NCBI GenBank assembly: GCA_949752745.1
Contig: OX457034.1
Location: forward strand, 4,353,646-4,417,645
Reading direction: 5' to 3'
Source of the DNA: Protula sp. h YS-2021
Taxonomy: Eukaryota > Annelida > Polychaeta > Sabellida > Serpulidae
Length of the DNA stretch: 64,000 bases
A program made the translations under genes and the position numbers. Positions within the stretch are counted from its first letter, which is position 1, and each line of letters starts with the position of its first letter. This document shows, in pieces, positions 46,020-57,446 of this stretch. The notes below the pieces were generated by a model, which worked only from the letters and a program-made list of their open reading frames with translations, had not been told where the DNA came from and made no database searches.

Positions 46020-47632
46020 TAAAGCTTTAATGGCTTTAGACGGTCGAAAATCAAAGAAAGATATTGAAAAAGAGTTCAATGTTAATCGAAACACCCTGAA
46101 TAGTTGGATTAAAAACTCTGATAAAATAAAAGAATAGTTCGAAAAGGGTGAATTTGATCATAAAACCAAAAAAAGAAGACTTGTAGAAAATCCTAAAGTT
46201 GAAAAAGCCCTGTTTACATGGTTCAGTGACAATGTAAAAAAAAGATTCGGGTATTGCAATCAATAAGGATGACATTGTTGAAAAGACAAAAAACTTTGCT
46301 GGAATGTTAAACGTGGATACATTTAATCCAACAAATGGTTGGTTTTCTCGATTAAAAAAAACGGCATAACCTTGCTCATAAACGCTTGTGTGGGGAGGGT
46401 TCGTCTGCCGATCTTTCACGGCAAGAAAACTGGGATGAAAGACTGCAAGACATCTTACAATCCTACCAGCCCGTGGATATATTTAATGATGATGAAAAAG
46501 CTTTGTTTTTCAAATGCACACCGGATAAAACCTACCGTGTTAAAGGGCAAGCTGCGACCGGGGGGGGGGGGGGAAAGCCTAAAGACCGCTTATCATTGCT
46601 AGTGGCTGCAAATATGGATGGATCTCAAAATTGATTGATTGATTGGTTTAACACCAGCAACCCGTTACGGTCATATTGTGTCAGTTCTGTTGCTATTGAA
46701 AAACTCAGTTGAAACTAAGATCAATTAAAATAGACAAAAAAGTAGTGTATAATCTAAAACCATCTAAGTTCAATTTAAAACTTGCTGTACAGGTGTATTT
46801 CTTTCAGAAAAGAAATAATTTTGCTTGGTGTTACCTTTGTAAAAAGGTCTTTCACGGAATTCACACTGAAGTAGCGTGAACGAATGTTCTGAAAATCTGC
46901 ACAATTGAGTAGAATATGTTTTACAGTCAAACGTTCTTGACAACCAATACATTCTGGCGGCGCATCGCCTCTCAAAAGATATCTGTGGGTAATGTATGTA
47001 TGCCCGATTCGGGCTCTATGCATAACCGTTGTGTCGCGAATACTGCCAACAGCTAGCTGCTTCTGTCCAACTGCTGGTTGGATTTGTAACAGTTTGTTAT
47101 TTCTTTGCTCGTTCCACTTTTATTGCCAAAGGTTTTTTACATAGCTTGAGATAAGGGGTTTAAAGTCGGAGTATGGTATGAGAAGGTCGAATATGTTGTA
47201 GTTTAGCGCCTCTTTTGCTGCCTGGTCCGCAGCTTCATTACCTGATATGCCGACGTAGCTTGGCAACCAGCAAAACACTACGGATTTGCCTTGTTTGATC
47301 TCAAAAACTGGACTTACTATTAATAGGCAAGTTCAAAAAACCGCGGTGCCTAAAAAATGTGCAGCACATACCAGTTCCATATGAGGCTCACGCAAAAGCG
47401 TGGATGACGTCAGCCGTTTTCACACAATGGGTGCAAAAGCTCGACCAAAAAATGCACACAGAAAAAAGAAAGATCGCGCTTATAATCGACAATTGCTCTG
47501 CTCATCCGGATATTCAAGGTCTAGAAGCTGTCAAGTTGATATTTCTCCAGCCAAACACAACTTTAATCACCCAGCCGATGGACCAGGGAATTATCCACAA
47601 TTTGAAGTACATCTACAGAAAGTTAATTGCGC
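46020..47632 (+). pseudogene. pogo/Tigger-like transposase, interrupted
   Basis: Transposase of the pogo group: N-terminal helix-turn-helix (ALDGRKSKKDIEKEF.., NTLNSWIKN), a CENP-B-type second domain (FNPTNGWFSRLKK), then the DDE domain. The first catalytic Asp region is DIFNDDEKALFFKC; the second is ALIIDNCSAHP; QPMDQGII precedes the third. Defects: a stop near 46136, frameshifts in A runs near 46240 and 46360, a poly-G insertion at 46560-46573 and a LINE A inserted at 46631-47296 between ..MDGSQ and ..KLDLLLIGK. It is also cut at 47632 by a LINE C. Dead copy. Confidence 0.85.
46631..47296 (-). mobile_element. LINE family A, 5'-truncated, inside the pogo transposase
   Basis: Target duplication GATCTCAAAA (8-10 bp, partly ambiguous with element sequence) at 46621-46630 and 47297-47306. 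TGAT tail, hairpin with the 5' outer stem damaged (GTTTAACACC), Cys/His motif (46775-47023, CIGCQERLTVKHILLNC) and part of RNase H. Removing it restores the transposase reading across the site. Confidence 0.92.
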
Positions 47633-49194
47633 AGAGTTAGTTAGTTAGTTAGTCATTTGATTGGTTTAACGACACCGCCAACCTGTTGCAGGTCATATTG
47701 TTTCATTCCTGGTAACTTTGTCGAATTTATACTTTATTGCTTCAAAAGCGTTATAAAATAAAATCTTAAATACACTAAAAACCAGACTTAATGGTGGTCT
47801 ACACATAGGAATACATGTTAATCCCTTTTAAAAATTCTAGGACCTTGTTGGAATTTACTTTTTCAAACAGCTTTCTCATGGAATCAACTCTATAATAACG
47901 GGGACGAATGTGATTGAAGTCTACACAATCTATCAAGATGTGTTTCACTGTATACCGTTCCTGACAACTTATACATTCGGGTTATGGTTCACCTCTTAAG
48001 AGGTGTTTGTGAGTAGTGTAAGAATGTCCTATATTAATCTGTGAATTACCATATCGTCGCAAAGACCATTTAGGGAGGGCAATTTGCGCCCTACCACAGG
48101 GTTAATTTGGTATAGCTTATTGTTGGTTTGTTCATCCCAATGTTGCTGCCATAGATTTTTGATATATCTAGAAATATGGCACTTAAAATCTGATGACGGT
48201 ATAAGGAAATCTGAGCAATCTTGGTTTTACGCTTCTTTGGAGCCTTTGTCCGCTGCCTCGTTGCCCGGGATTCCAACGTGGCTCGGTACCCAACAAAATA
48301 TTATCTCTTTGCCAGCTTTTACCACTTCGTCGTGTTTTTCTATCAAGTCTAGAATCAACGGGTTGGATACTTGTAGGTTTTCTAGTGATTCAAGCACTGA
48401 CATGCAGTCCACGCACAATATGAATTTTTTGTAACGGCTAATCTTGACAATTTGCATAGCTAGCTGCAGGGCTCTAACTTCTGCAGAGAAAATAGAAGAC
48501 CCATCAGGGAGCCTGGTTTTCAATGTATTATTTTCTGTGATAATAGATGCTGTAGCCTTGTCCTCAAGTTTGGAGCCATCGGTATATATGAAATGGTAGT
48601 CATTATAATTATCCTTTAATTCTGCAAATTTTGACTGAAATACACACGGGTTAGTTCGTTCTTTTGTGGACTCAGAAAGAGTCTTCAAGACCACAGGTTT
48701 CGTTAACTTCCAAGGGGGTGGGTTGGGTATTCTGTAATTTGTAATAGATTCAACGATTATACCTGCTTCTTGCAGGTGTGGTATAATCCTAGTTCCAAAG
48801 GGGGGAGGGATAGCATTGGTACCTCTATCCGCATAATGTGATCCGAAAACAATTTGATGAGTAGGGTTATTTCTATTGGCGTAAAGTTTTATACAATACT
48901 GCATGGCAAGTTTTAACCACCGTATAATGCCAGGTTGTTCATTTGCCTCAACGTGTAAACTGTCGATTGGGGATGTTCTAAAGGCATTTAAACATATTCT
49001 TAAGCCTTGATTCTGTATCGGTTCTAGCATCTTGAGATACGATGGTCTAGCTGAACCATAAACTATACTGCCATAGTCCAGTCGCGATCTAATTAGAGCT
49101 CTATACAACATGAGTTTAGAATCGTGGGAGGAGATGAATATCAGTAAATTTAAAGCCTTCTGACACTTTCTTCGGAGGTGTTTGATATGTGGGT

Positions 49195-50212
49195 TAGTTA
49201 TTTGATTGGTTTAACGACACCGCCAACCTGTTGCAGGTCATATTGTGTCATTCCTGGTAACTTTGTCGAATTTATACTTTATTGATTAAAAATGATTATA
49301 AAATAAAGTCTCAAATATACTAAAAAATATACTAAAAATAGACTTAATGGTGGTCTACACATAGGAATACATATTAATCTCTTTTAAAAATTCTAGGACC
49401 TTGTTGGAATTTACCTTCTCAAAGAGCTCTCTCATGGAATCAACTCTATAATAACGGGGACGAATGTGATTGAAGTCTATACAATCTATCAAGATGTGTT
49501 TTACTGTATACCGTTCCTGACAACTTACACATTCGGGTTGTGGTTCACCTCTTAAGAGGTGTTTGTGAGTAGTGTAAGAATGTCCTATATTAATCTGTGA
49601 ATTACCATATCGTCGCAAAGACCATTTAGGGAGGGCAATTTGCGCCCTACCACAGGGTTAATTTGGTATAGCTTATTGTTGGTTTGTTCATCCCAATGTT
49701 GCTGCCATAGATTTTTGACATATCTAGAAATATGGCACTTAAAATCTGATGACGGTATAAGGAAATCTGAGCAGTCTTGGTTTAACGCTTCTTTGGCGCC
49801 TTTGTCGGCTGCCTCGTTGCCCGGGATTCCAACGTGGCTCGGTACCCAACAAAATATTATCTCTTTGCCAGCTTTTACCACTTCGTCATATTTTTCTATC
49901 AAGTCCAAAATTATTGGGTTGGATACCTGTAAGTTTTCTAGTGACTCAAGCACTGACATGGAGTCCACGCACAATATGAATTTTTTGTAACGACTAATCT
50001 TGACAATTTGCATAGCTAGCTGCAGGGCTCTAACTTCTGCAGAGAAAATAGAAGACCCATCAGGGAGCCTGGTTCTAAATGTATTATTTTCTGTGACAAT
50101 AGCTGCTGCAGCCTTGTCCTCAAGTTTGGAGCCATCGGTATATATGAAATGGTAGTCATTATAATTATCCTTTAATTCTGCAAATTTTGACTGAAATACA
50201 CACGGGTTAGTG
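49195..50212 (-). mobile_element. LINE family C, copy Y, nested in copy X
   Basis: A 5'-truncated copy with tail, hairpin, Cys/His motif (49355-49618, [17 protein letters not shown]) and RNase H (49585-50210: [30 protein letters not shown]). Host sequence GATATGTGGG at 49185-49194 resumes as GGGATAAAACTAAG at 50214, with only GTGGG duplicated. Its RNase H is close to the copy at 36856. Confidence 0.87.
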
Positions 50213-50822
50213 GGATAAAACTAAGTTGGTTATCAACAATTAAACCTAAAAATTTGTTCTCCTTGACAACAGGGATTTGCACGTTAGAGATGTGTGAAAC
50301 TGGATCGTCGTGTTGTTTTCGTTTTTTACAAAAGTGCATACAAACCGTTTTGCTTTGTGAAAATTTAAAACCATTCTTATTCGCCCAAACTTGGAGAGAA
50401 TAAATACTCTGCTGAAGACGACGCTGTATTAAATTCATACTTTTGCCTCTACACGACATGGTAAAATCATCCACGAAGAGTGAGCTATCTATCCCCTGTC
50501 TCAGTGTATCTTTTATATTGATTTTTATCACGAAAGGTAAAATTGAAAGGATGCATCCTTGGGGGAAACCTTCCTCTTGTTCAAAGTATTCTGAGAATAT
50601 TGTACCAAGACGAACACTGAATCGACGGTCATCCAGGAATCCTTTTATAAACTGGGGCAGACGGCCTCGGAGGTCAAAATCAAAAAGATCCTTTAGTACT
50701 CCGTGTTTCCATGCTGTGTCATAAGCTTTTTCCAAGTCGAAGATAACGGTAACAACATGTTCCTTGTTATTGAAAGATTCTTTCACAAAAGATTCTCGTC
50801 TTACAAGATGGTCCACAGTGCT

Positions 50823-51208
50823 CCTTTGTTTCCCAAAGCCACTCTGTATGTCGGCCAGCAAGTTGTTTCTTCCCAGGTACCAGTTTAACCTTTCAGCTAC
50901 CATTCGCTCAAATGTTTTGCACAGGGCACTTGTCAAGGAAATTGGTCTGTAATTTTGAGGATTTCGTGGATCTTTGTTTGGCTTTGGTATTGGTATTATT
51001 GTGGCTTCCTTCCATATCTTTGTTTCCTAAAACCACTCTGTATGTCGGCAAGCAAGTTGTTTCTTTCCAGGTACCATTTTAACCTTTCAGCTACCATTCG
51101 CTCAAATTTTTTGCACAGGGCACTTGTCAAGGAAATTGGTCTGTAATTTTGAGGATTTCGTGGATCTTTGTTTGGCTTTGGTATTGGTATTATTGTGGCT
51201 TCCTTCCA
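50823..51208 (-). repeat. Tandem duplication of an RT fingers segment
   Basis: The segment from CTTTGTTTCC to TTCCTTCCATAT, about 195 bp, occurs at 50823-51018 and again at 51019-51212. The two copies differ at roughly eight positions. It encodes the region around RPISLTS and QSGF. The divergence suggests either age or joining of two different templates. Confidence 0.85.
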
Positions 51209-51274
51209 TATTTCTGGAAAAGTGTCGGAATTCCAGGTATGGTTTAACAATTCAAAAAGGATCTTTAGGGTATG

Positions 51275-51493
51275 TTGGTTTGTTGATTTGGTGTTTAACG
51301 TCCCGTTAAGCGACTATGATGGGTATATTGGGACGCACTTGCTAAAGGAACAAGTGGGGAAAAAAAGAGGGAAGAATGAAAAAATATTTAAAGAGTTAGA
51401 AAGAAAGAAATTCCGATTAACCGCCTCTTACGCCATGCATGGAACAGAACGCAGTGGGTGTATTCTTAAGATTCCCCCCACCCCACAGGGGGA
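51275..51493 (-). mobile_element. SINE-like family S1, full copy with TSD
   Basis: 219 bp between perfect 12-bp target duplications CTTTAGGGTATG (51263-51274 and 51494-51505), inserted in LINE C copy X. It defines the S1 ends: minus-strand 5' GTCCCCCTGTGGGG and 3' GGGACGTTAAACACCAAATC. The 3' hairpin is at 51300-51334. Possible weak pol III A box TGGCGTAAGAGG, no B box seen in the right place. Confidence 0.93.
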
Positions 51494-51872
51494 CTTTAGG
51501 GTATGGTCTGGCAAGTGTCTAAGCATCTGATAATGTATGTCATCTGGCCCTGCTGCTAAATCATGGGAACTATCTATGGCCTTTCTTAATTCATTAAGAG
51601 AAAAGTGCCCATTATATCCTTCGCTGTTGTCAGAATAGAAGAGAATTAGTTTCTTGTGTTTCGTTATAGCGTCTGAACTCATGGCTATAATTTTCGGAAG
51701 ATGAATTATGTTAAAATGTTTCGCCTAGGGTATCTAAAATGCCCTTGGGGTCGGTGATCATATTATTGTTAACTTCTAGATGGCTTACTGTGTTAAAAGT
51801 GTTCTTTCCGGATATTTTTCTAATCATGTCCCAGGTCTTTTTTTTAGAGAATTATTTGTGTTGAGTTGAGAA

Positions 51873-52424
51873 AGAGTTGGAGACACCCGAAAGCAGACAC
51901 TCATTGCTAAATGTAACGATAGTAAAGGTATTTAAAAAAAATTTGGCGCCTTCTACCGTTCTTGTATCAAAAAGGGAGCGAAAGCTTCTAGGGCGGCGAA
52001 ACGCTGGCCAATCACAAGTGTGTAAATTCGGGTTACGTGATCCGCGATGTAGTTTGGCTCCTTTCCAGTTTGGATTTTTTTTTCAACTTGAAGTATAAGG
52101 CTGCATTTAAAATGAATGTCATATCATTGTGCGAAACACTATTTTAGGCCAGTGTTGTGTTCAACCTCGTTTCAGCTTATACGCGCGTCTGTAAAGTAGA
52201 TTTTTGCTTCACTTTTTTCTGTTTTTCGGTAGTACCTTGTTTAATGTTAAATCAAATAACTCTATTTTACACATGTCACATGTTCAGTTTTAAGTTGTTT
52301 TAATATCAAACGGTGTTATTTGCAAGTTTAATGTCGGTTCAGTGTGTTTTCTACGACCCTTGTTACAAAGTAGCAGCGAAAGGTTTTCATGGCAGCAAAA
52401 TGTCAGCCAATCAGAATCGCGGAA
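51873..52424. other. Possible pogo transposase continuation, then spacer
   Basis: Directly after LINE C copy X a plus-strand frame (51877-51930, TPESRHSLLNVTIVKV) could continue the interrupted transposase, but similarity is weak. The rest (to 52424) shows no gene; two CCAAT motifs lie at 52009-52013 and 52408-52412. Confidence 0.35.
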
Positions 52425-52436
52425 ATCACGTCAGGT

Positions 52437-53182
52437 TTGTTTGTTTGTTTGATGTTTAACGTTTGTTTAGTGTTTGATGTTCATCAACTAAGATGGATAA
52501 TTAGGACGCACTTGCCAAAGAAACAAGTGGAAAAAAAGGAAAGAAGAATAAAAAAAAGTTTGTTTGATGTTTAACGTCCCGTTCACCAACTAGGATGGGT
52601 GAAGAAATAGTAAAACAAGAGTTAGAATTGATTGATTGGTTGGTATAACGACACCAGCAACCCATTAGGGTCATTGTGTCGGTTCTGTACTAGTGAGACT
52701 CAGTTGGAATTAAAATCAATTGAAATAGACAAAACAGTGATGCATAAAGCTAAAATTCAACTGAATTCAATTAAAACTTACTGTACAGCTGTATTTCTTT
52801 AAGGAAAGAAATAATTTTGCTTCGTGTTACCCTCCCAAAAAGGTCTTTCAAAGAATTCACACTGTAGTAACGTAATCGGATGTTTAGGAAATCTACACAA
52901 TTGAGTAGAATATGTTTCAGTCAAACGTTCTTGACAACCGATACAGTCTGGAGGGGGTCGCCTCTCAAAAGATAACTATGGGTGATGTATACGTGTCAAA
53001 GTCGGGCTCTGTGCATAACTTTTGTATTGTTGAGAGCTAGAGGCTTTTGTCCAACTATTGGCTGGATTTGTTTATTTCTTTGTTCGTTCCACTTTGGTTG
53101 CCAAAGATTTTAAGAGTTAGAATGAAAGAAATTCCGATCAGTCGCCACGCACGGAACAGAACGCAGCTGGTGTATTCTTAAT
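52437..53182 (-). mobile_element. SINE-like family S1, split by a LINE A
   Basis: Target duplication ATCACGTCAGGT (12 bp) at 52425-52436 and 53183-53194. The S1 sequence is interrupted by a LINE A at 52629-53111. A second, 45-bp S1 3' end (GATGTTTAACGTCCCGTTC..) sits inside at about 52558-52603, itself a very short insertion. Three insertion events are therefore readable within 750 bases. Confidence 0.88.
52629..53111 (-). mobile_element. LINE family A, 5'-truncated, inside S1
   Basis: Target duplication AAGAGTTAGAAT (12 bp) at 52617-52628 and 53112-53123. TGAT/TTGG-like tail, hairpin with some decay, 3'UTR and Cys/His coding region. More diverged from the other A copies, so older or from a side branch. 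Confidence 0.9.
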
Positions 53183-53194
53183 ATCACGTCAGGT

Positions 53195-54183
53195 GATCTC
53201 TGGCGCGTTAAATTGGTGTAAAATACTCACTAAAACTTGAGTAGTAGCACACATCTCATCAAAGCCTTGAAGGGTCAGAAAACTAGTACGACAGCGTTTA
53301 AGCAGATTACTGAAGAGAAAAAAGCAGTGCGAGCATAGTTTTGGTGTGTTTAGAAGATTACCAGAAGACCAGAATTTGTGGACTTTCATGTATGTATAAA
53401 CTTTAATACATATCTTCAATGTATAAATAGTGGATACACACAATTTCATTGCTGTCAGATTTTACTGCTTTATGCAATATGTGTCAGAAGTAAAACCCAC
53501 ACCATGTGAGTTAGTTGTGACGATTGTCCCAGCTCCACGTGGAACTCCACTTTGAATTTTCAATATAATCCTTAATGCAAACATCATTTTTGAATGTCAT
53601 CGTATTTATCTCTATTGAACCTTTGCATATTTGAAAGTTTCAAGAAGTTTCACTGGAATTTAGCGATCTTTGTCCTTTGTTTAAATGAACGATAAGAAAT
53701 CGCATTATTTATCAAAATAGGAAAATAAAAATCGATAACAATGACAAGACCTAACCCTAAGATTGACGTAGGCGTATACATTAAATCGAATAACCTTAAA
53801 TAATTACAATAATCAATAAATATAAATTTTAAAATTAACAGTTATTTAAATACCCAGTAGCAACGTGCCAAGTCGTCTCGGAGGCTTATCCCAAATTACT
53901 TTGGTTTACTTTTAGTGTTTCTAACTCATTGTAAATCTTACTTTCAAATTATTTTAGCTTACTTTTAACACTTTCTACTTTATGTTGTAGATACTGAACG
54001 TGAAGCTCTGATGCACAGTGACTTTTTCTGCACCTACCCAGCTAGTGGACAAAGCTTCATGGTGGTCAGGGGACATTAAACTCAGTTGATCCTGAGATTA
54101 ATGTTGTTCGAACTAAAACACCTTAACTTTAAGGTGGTCAGAGGACATTATGCTCAGCTGATTCTGAGATAATACTAGAATAG
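53195..54183. other. Spacer with 72-bp direct duplication
   Basis: AT-rich, no gene supported. GGTGGTCAG..GGACATTA..CTCAG..GAT..CTGAGAT occurs at 54061 and again at 54133. A minus-strand frame at 53189-53449 has no recognisable features. Confidence 0.5.
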
Positions 54184-54334
54184 TTTGGTTTGGTTTATTG
54201 GTGTTTTAAGTCCCTTTCAGCGATCTCAGCGCTATATCAGGACTACCCTGCCACATTATACTGAAATGGGCCATTCCAGTTTGAATCCCTAGGGGGATCA
54301 TAATTGAGTGCACAGCTAATAGGCACGAGCAGGA
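54184..54334 (-). mobile_element. SINE-like family S2, full copy with TSD
   Basis: 151 bp between TAGAATAG (54176-54183 and 54335-54342). Minus-strand 5' TCCTGCTCGTGCC, a weak B box GGATTCAAACTGG and possible A box TAGCTGTGC upstream, 3' end GGGACTTAAAACACCAATAA. The 3' hairpin is 54209-54244. A second, shorter copy is at 57755-57868. Confidence 0.82.
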
Positions 54335-54342
54335 TAGAATAG

Positions 54343-55740
54343 AACAAAATTATAAACTACTACGGAGCTCATGGACTTTACATATATTATGCACGCGCTT
54401 AAACGGTGTTCGTTTTAATCTATCCTGTATGTATTTGCATTGGTGTGATCCTTATTAATTTTTACATTTATTTTAACTCTACACGTGCTCTTATCTAATA
54501 ATTTCCTTTATGTGTGTATCTTTTATGTGTGTATCTGATAAATAAACTGCATGTGCACACATGCTTATTATTTATTGGTGTTAGCTATATTTTTAGCTTA
54601 TTTTTAATTTAGCTCAAACTTCTTTCTGAGAAATCCTCAGCCTTCTATCTAGCACTGATTCGATCCCTGGATAAGCCCAGGTCTAATTTTTAATAAAAAT
54701 TTTTATCGCGCACCCTTTTAGAGCATAATTCTAGAATCCACCCTGAGAAATCCTCAGCGTTTAATCTAATACTGGTCCGGTTCTTGAATAAACCCAGGCC
54801 TAATTTTTTTTAATCAAAAATTTCATCATGCACCCTTTAAGGCCATAACTCTAAAATATATTCTTTAACTTCAAGCAAGCTTTAACCATCCACAGAGTTC
54901 ATACAGTTGAACTGTCCAATGTCCAAAAACATTACTACTAATTTGTTATTTAAATTTCTACCTTTCAAAACTTCTTAAATTAAAACTTCCCATCTAATTT
55001 AAGTTAGAAGCACTACTCCAGCCTGTACCTGAAGCAGTCCGTTGCTAACACTCACACAAGAATCGCACACATAAAATAGCCTAAACGAACCGACAGACGA
55101 CATACTACAGCAGTGTATGTCCCTTGAATGAAAACGAGGCTTGCTCAATATGGCGGACGTAATTAAAATGCTTAAATAATAAAGGATGACTTAGAGATTT
55201 TTGAAATACCACTGTATTACGAAATGAAAGGAATAATGCATGATATGATACATCCACGCAACGTTGACAATTAAGCCCTAACTAATAATAAAAATCACAA
55301 AAAAATGTCCACTGTTGATGAGAAGTTGCCTGGGACGAAGGTAGAGATGGTAAAATCCTTGTACCGCCGGTCATCCTGAGGTCACTTGAAGGTCACAGGT
55401 GAATGACTGGGTAGTCGTAAAAACCGATTCGAGCACTGCTTTACGGCAAGTCCCAAACAAAAAAACGCGGGTACTGTAGATGAAATAGATAAAAAAAAAT
55501 CATTTATATAATTTGTATCCTGAAGCATGAAAACTTGGTTTAATTTTCAATCAGGATTCGTCCCATTCTGAAGGGAGAATTGGCGAAAGGGAGCGACATG
55601 ATTGCATTCGAAAGATATCCCCGATTCGCTTTTCGACGAGACAAGTAGAATCTAGTTAAGATTGTAAGGGACGAACAGGCGAAACGAAGCGACAGTACTG
55701 CGAGCGAAGGACATCGCCATTCGCTTCTCCTAGGAACAAA
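54343..55740. other. Spacer with 117-bp tandem duplication
   Basis: No gene seen. Two diverged copies of a 117-bp block (CTGAGAAATCCTCAG.., CACCCTTT..) lie at about 54626-54742 and 54743-54858. The rest is AT-rich. Confidence 0.5.
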
Positions 55741-55744
55741 AAAA

Positions 55745-56940
55745 ATCTAGCAAAGATTCTTAGAGCTTCTCGACAGTCTGAAGACTCGCCAAAAGATTCT
55801 CCAGAAAAACTCGCAGTGAAGCCTTGGGAAATTTCGGAGGAAGGAATAACTGCACAACGGGAAGTTCATCAAGGTCTTATGGGACACGTTAACGAGCTTG
55901 TCACCTGCGTGAAAGCACTCGAGGAGGATGGCTATCTCTCGAATATTCCGGCACGAGAGGTGAGTGAAAGAACTGACATTCACTCAGCACAACAGCCGAA
56001 GCCACAGAGGGGGAAGAGATCGGCACGCAGACGAGCAGTTCATAAAGACGACGGCTAACAAGACTCCGGAGTGGATGTCCCAGAGAAAGGGTTGCACCTG
56101 TGGTCTTCTTCAGAGCCAAGGATATTCGATATTGTGAGCGTCCTGAGGGGAGAGTGATAGTGTTCGAGCGAAGCCGGCCAGGGTCGCCAGAAAGCTACAC
56201 GCGGCAAGAAATAGCAGCGCAAATCTTCAGAGTACCTGACGTTCGGTGTCGTGATGAGCACCGGAAGGAACCGACACGTAGCATAAGCGACCGTCCTAGA
56301 GGATCCCGAGAGGCGAAGGTACCACAGACGGCGCGAAAAATTAATGTTCCTGGCTGGAAGCCCTCAAAGAGTTCCAAGAACAGATGGGTCCAGAGACACC
56401 TCAGTCATTGAGCCACGGTTGCCAGTTAGCCGAAGAGCTCAACAACCTGCAGCGTCCTCATGTGAGAAAAGACCAAGGGTAACAACATATAGAGATTTGT
56501 TCCCAAGAGCACCTGAGACTAATACCTCTAGAAGCGTATCCGTTTCTGAGAGAGAGAGAGACTTAATGCAAAATACAGGAGTTCAACACAAGATGTGCCT
56601 GAACCTTATTGGAACTCTCCGGTTACTGAAAGGGAAGTCAAGACAACTGCTGGCGGAAACTTGTCTGTTACCCGAAGAAACTGGGATGCACCAAGTAAGG
56701 GGAACAAAGAAGTTGAACTGGAGAAACGATGTCGATTTCCGGAATACGCTAAAGTTTTTAGTTGCAATAAGAACCGCAAGCGACACAACATCCGGAATCA
56801 TATGCCGTGGTTTGCAGGGATCCACTTGAACAAAGCAGACGGTATGCAGACGGGAAGTGGTCCAATCTTTCGCCGAAGTCAAGCCACAGTCGGTCGTTCG
56901 AACCCGAATAGTGCGACGCCGCCAAGAAGAGGTTAGAACG
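55745..56940 (+). pseudogene. Degraded coding-like region, possibly retroelement gag
   Basis: Unlike its AT-rich surroundings, this stretch is GC-richer and reads as protein in shifting plus-strand frames. 55760-56058 gives an acidic-basic segment (PWEISEEGITAQREVHQ, LVTCVKALEEDGYLSNIP); 56344-56829 and 56595-56936 overlap in two frames, the latter with a finger-like FSCNKNRKRHNIRNHMPWF. No family is certain. A BEL/Pao integrase remnant lies 5 kb further on the same strand, so an old LTR element is possible; a host pseudogene is the alternative. Confidence 0.35.
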
Positions 56941-57446
56941 AGCAAACCCGCGAGTAGAGTAAGTCCTGGTTACAACGTCCAAGTGCAGATGTCAACCAGA
57001 AGATGATGGTGGACAGTCACTGCCATTCTGACCGTATGCTACATAACCCCAATTGGCATGCGGGAAGTGATCGGCAAGGATCCATCACCTGGAACGTTGC
57101 CGTACGTTGTGGCGTCCTTTTGCGATCCTGAACCGTGCCAAACTCGTGATCAACTGGGAAGTCTAGGGACGGATTCTAGAGTGATGTTCACCTTTGGGGT
57201 AATTATAATCAGCTGATCGCCATCAATAACCAGTAAGGGTCAAACGCCAGTTCTGTTACAAGATTACGTCACACTCTTGCACCCACACAGAAACAATACA
57301 AAGGCAAGATTTTAAACTAGGGCGTTGTATTTTCGTTTAATAGACAAAGTCAAAACATTAAACGGCCTGTCATATTACTCGAAACCTAGCCGGGTTTCTC
57401 TTACTTTGGCTTTTTTCTTTGTATTTATGTTTTGGTGTGTTATACA
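56941..57446. other. Spacer, nothing recognised
   Basis: No coding frame, repeat or RNA gene that I can support. It ends at the TA that flanks the pogo-like element. Confidence 0.5.

Larger units (their letters stand above)
45370..47632 (+). mobile_element. pogo-like DNA transposon, left part
   Basis: Begins CAGTTTTACCCGCTTATC after a TA dinucleotide, as expected for pogo/Tc1-mariner elements. The first 190 bp carry about six copies of a motif near GNTTATCTCGTC (45380, 45393, 45412 diverged, 45478, 45491, 45548), likely transposase-binding sites. A transposase pseudogene follows on the plus strand. Later insertions are a LINE A (46631-47296) and a LINE C (from 47639). The right inverted repeat was not found; coding may resume at 51873. 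Confidence 0.8.
47639..51872 (-). mobile_element. LINE family C, copy X, with two nested insertions
   Basis: TTAG tail at 47637 on, C-type hairpin, ORF2 up to the RT N-terminal linker. It contains a second C copy (49195-50212) and an S1 SINE (51275-51493). It is inserted in the pogo transposase with a short AGAGTT match at both ends (47633-47638, 51873-51878). ORF2 pieces: Cys/His region (47800-48060), RNase H to RT thumb (48227-49111), RT palm (50172-50936), duplicated RT fingers (50823-51262), linker (51494-51872). A 14-bp deletion lies near 49120. Confidence 0.85.

Noticed and set aside
51960..52424. Host promoter based on CCAAT motifs
   Set aside because: Two motifs in AT-rich sequence are weak evidence and no downstream gene was found.
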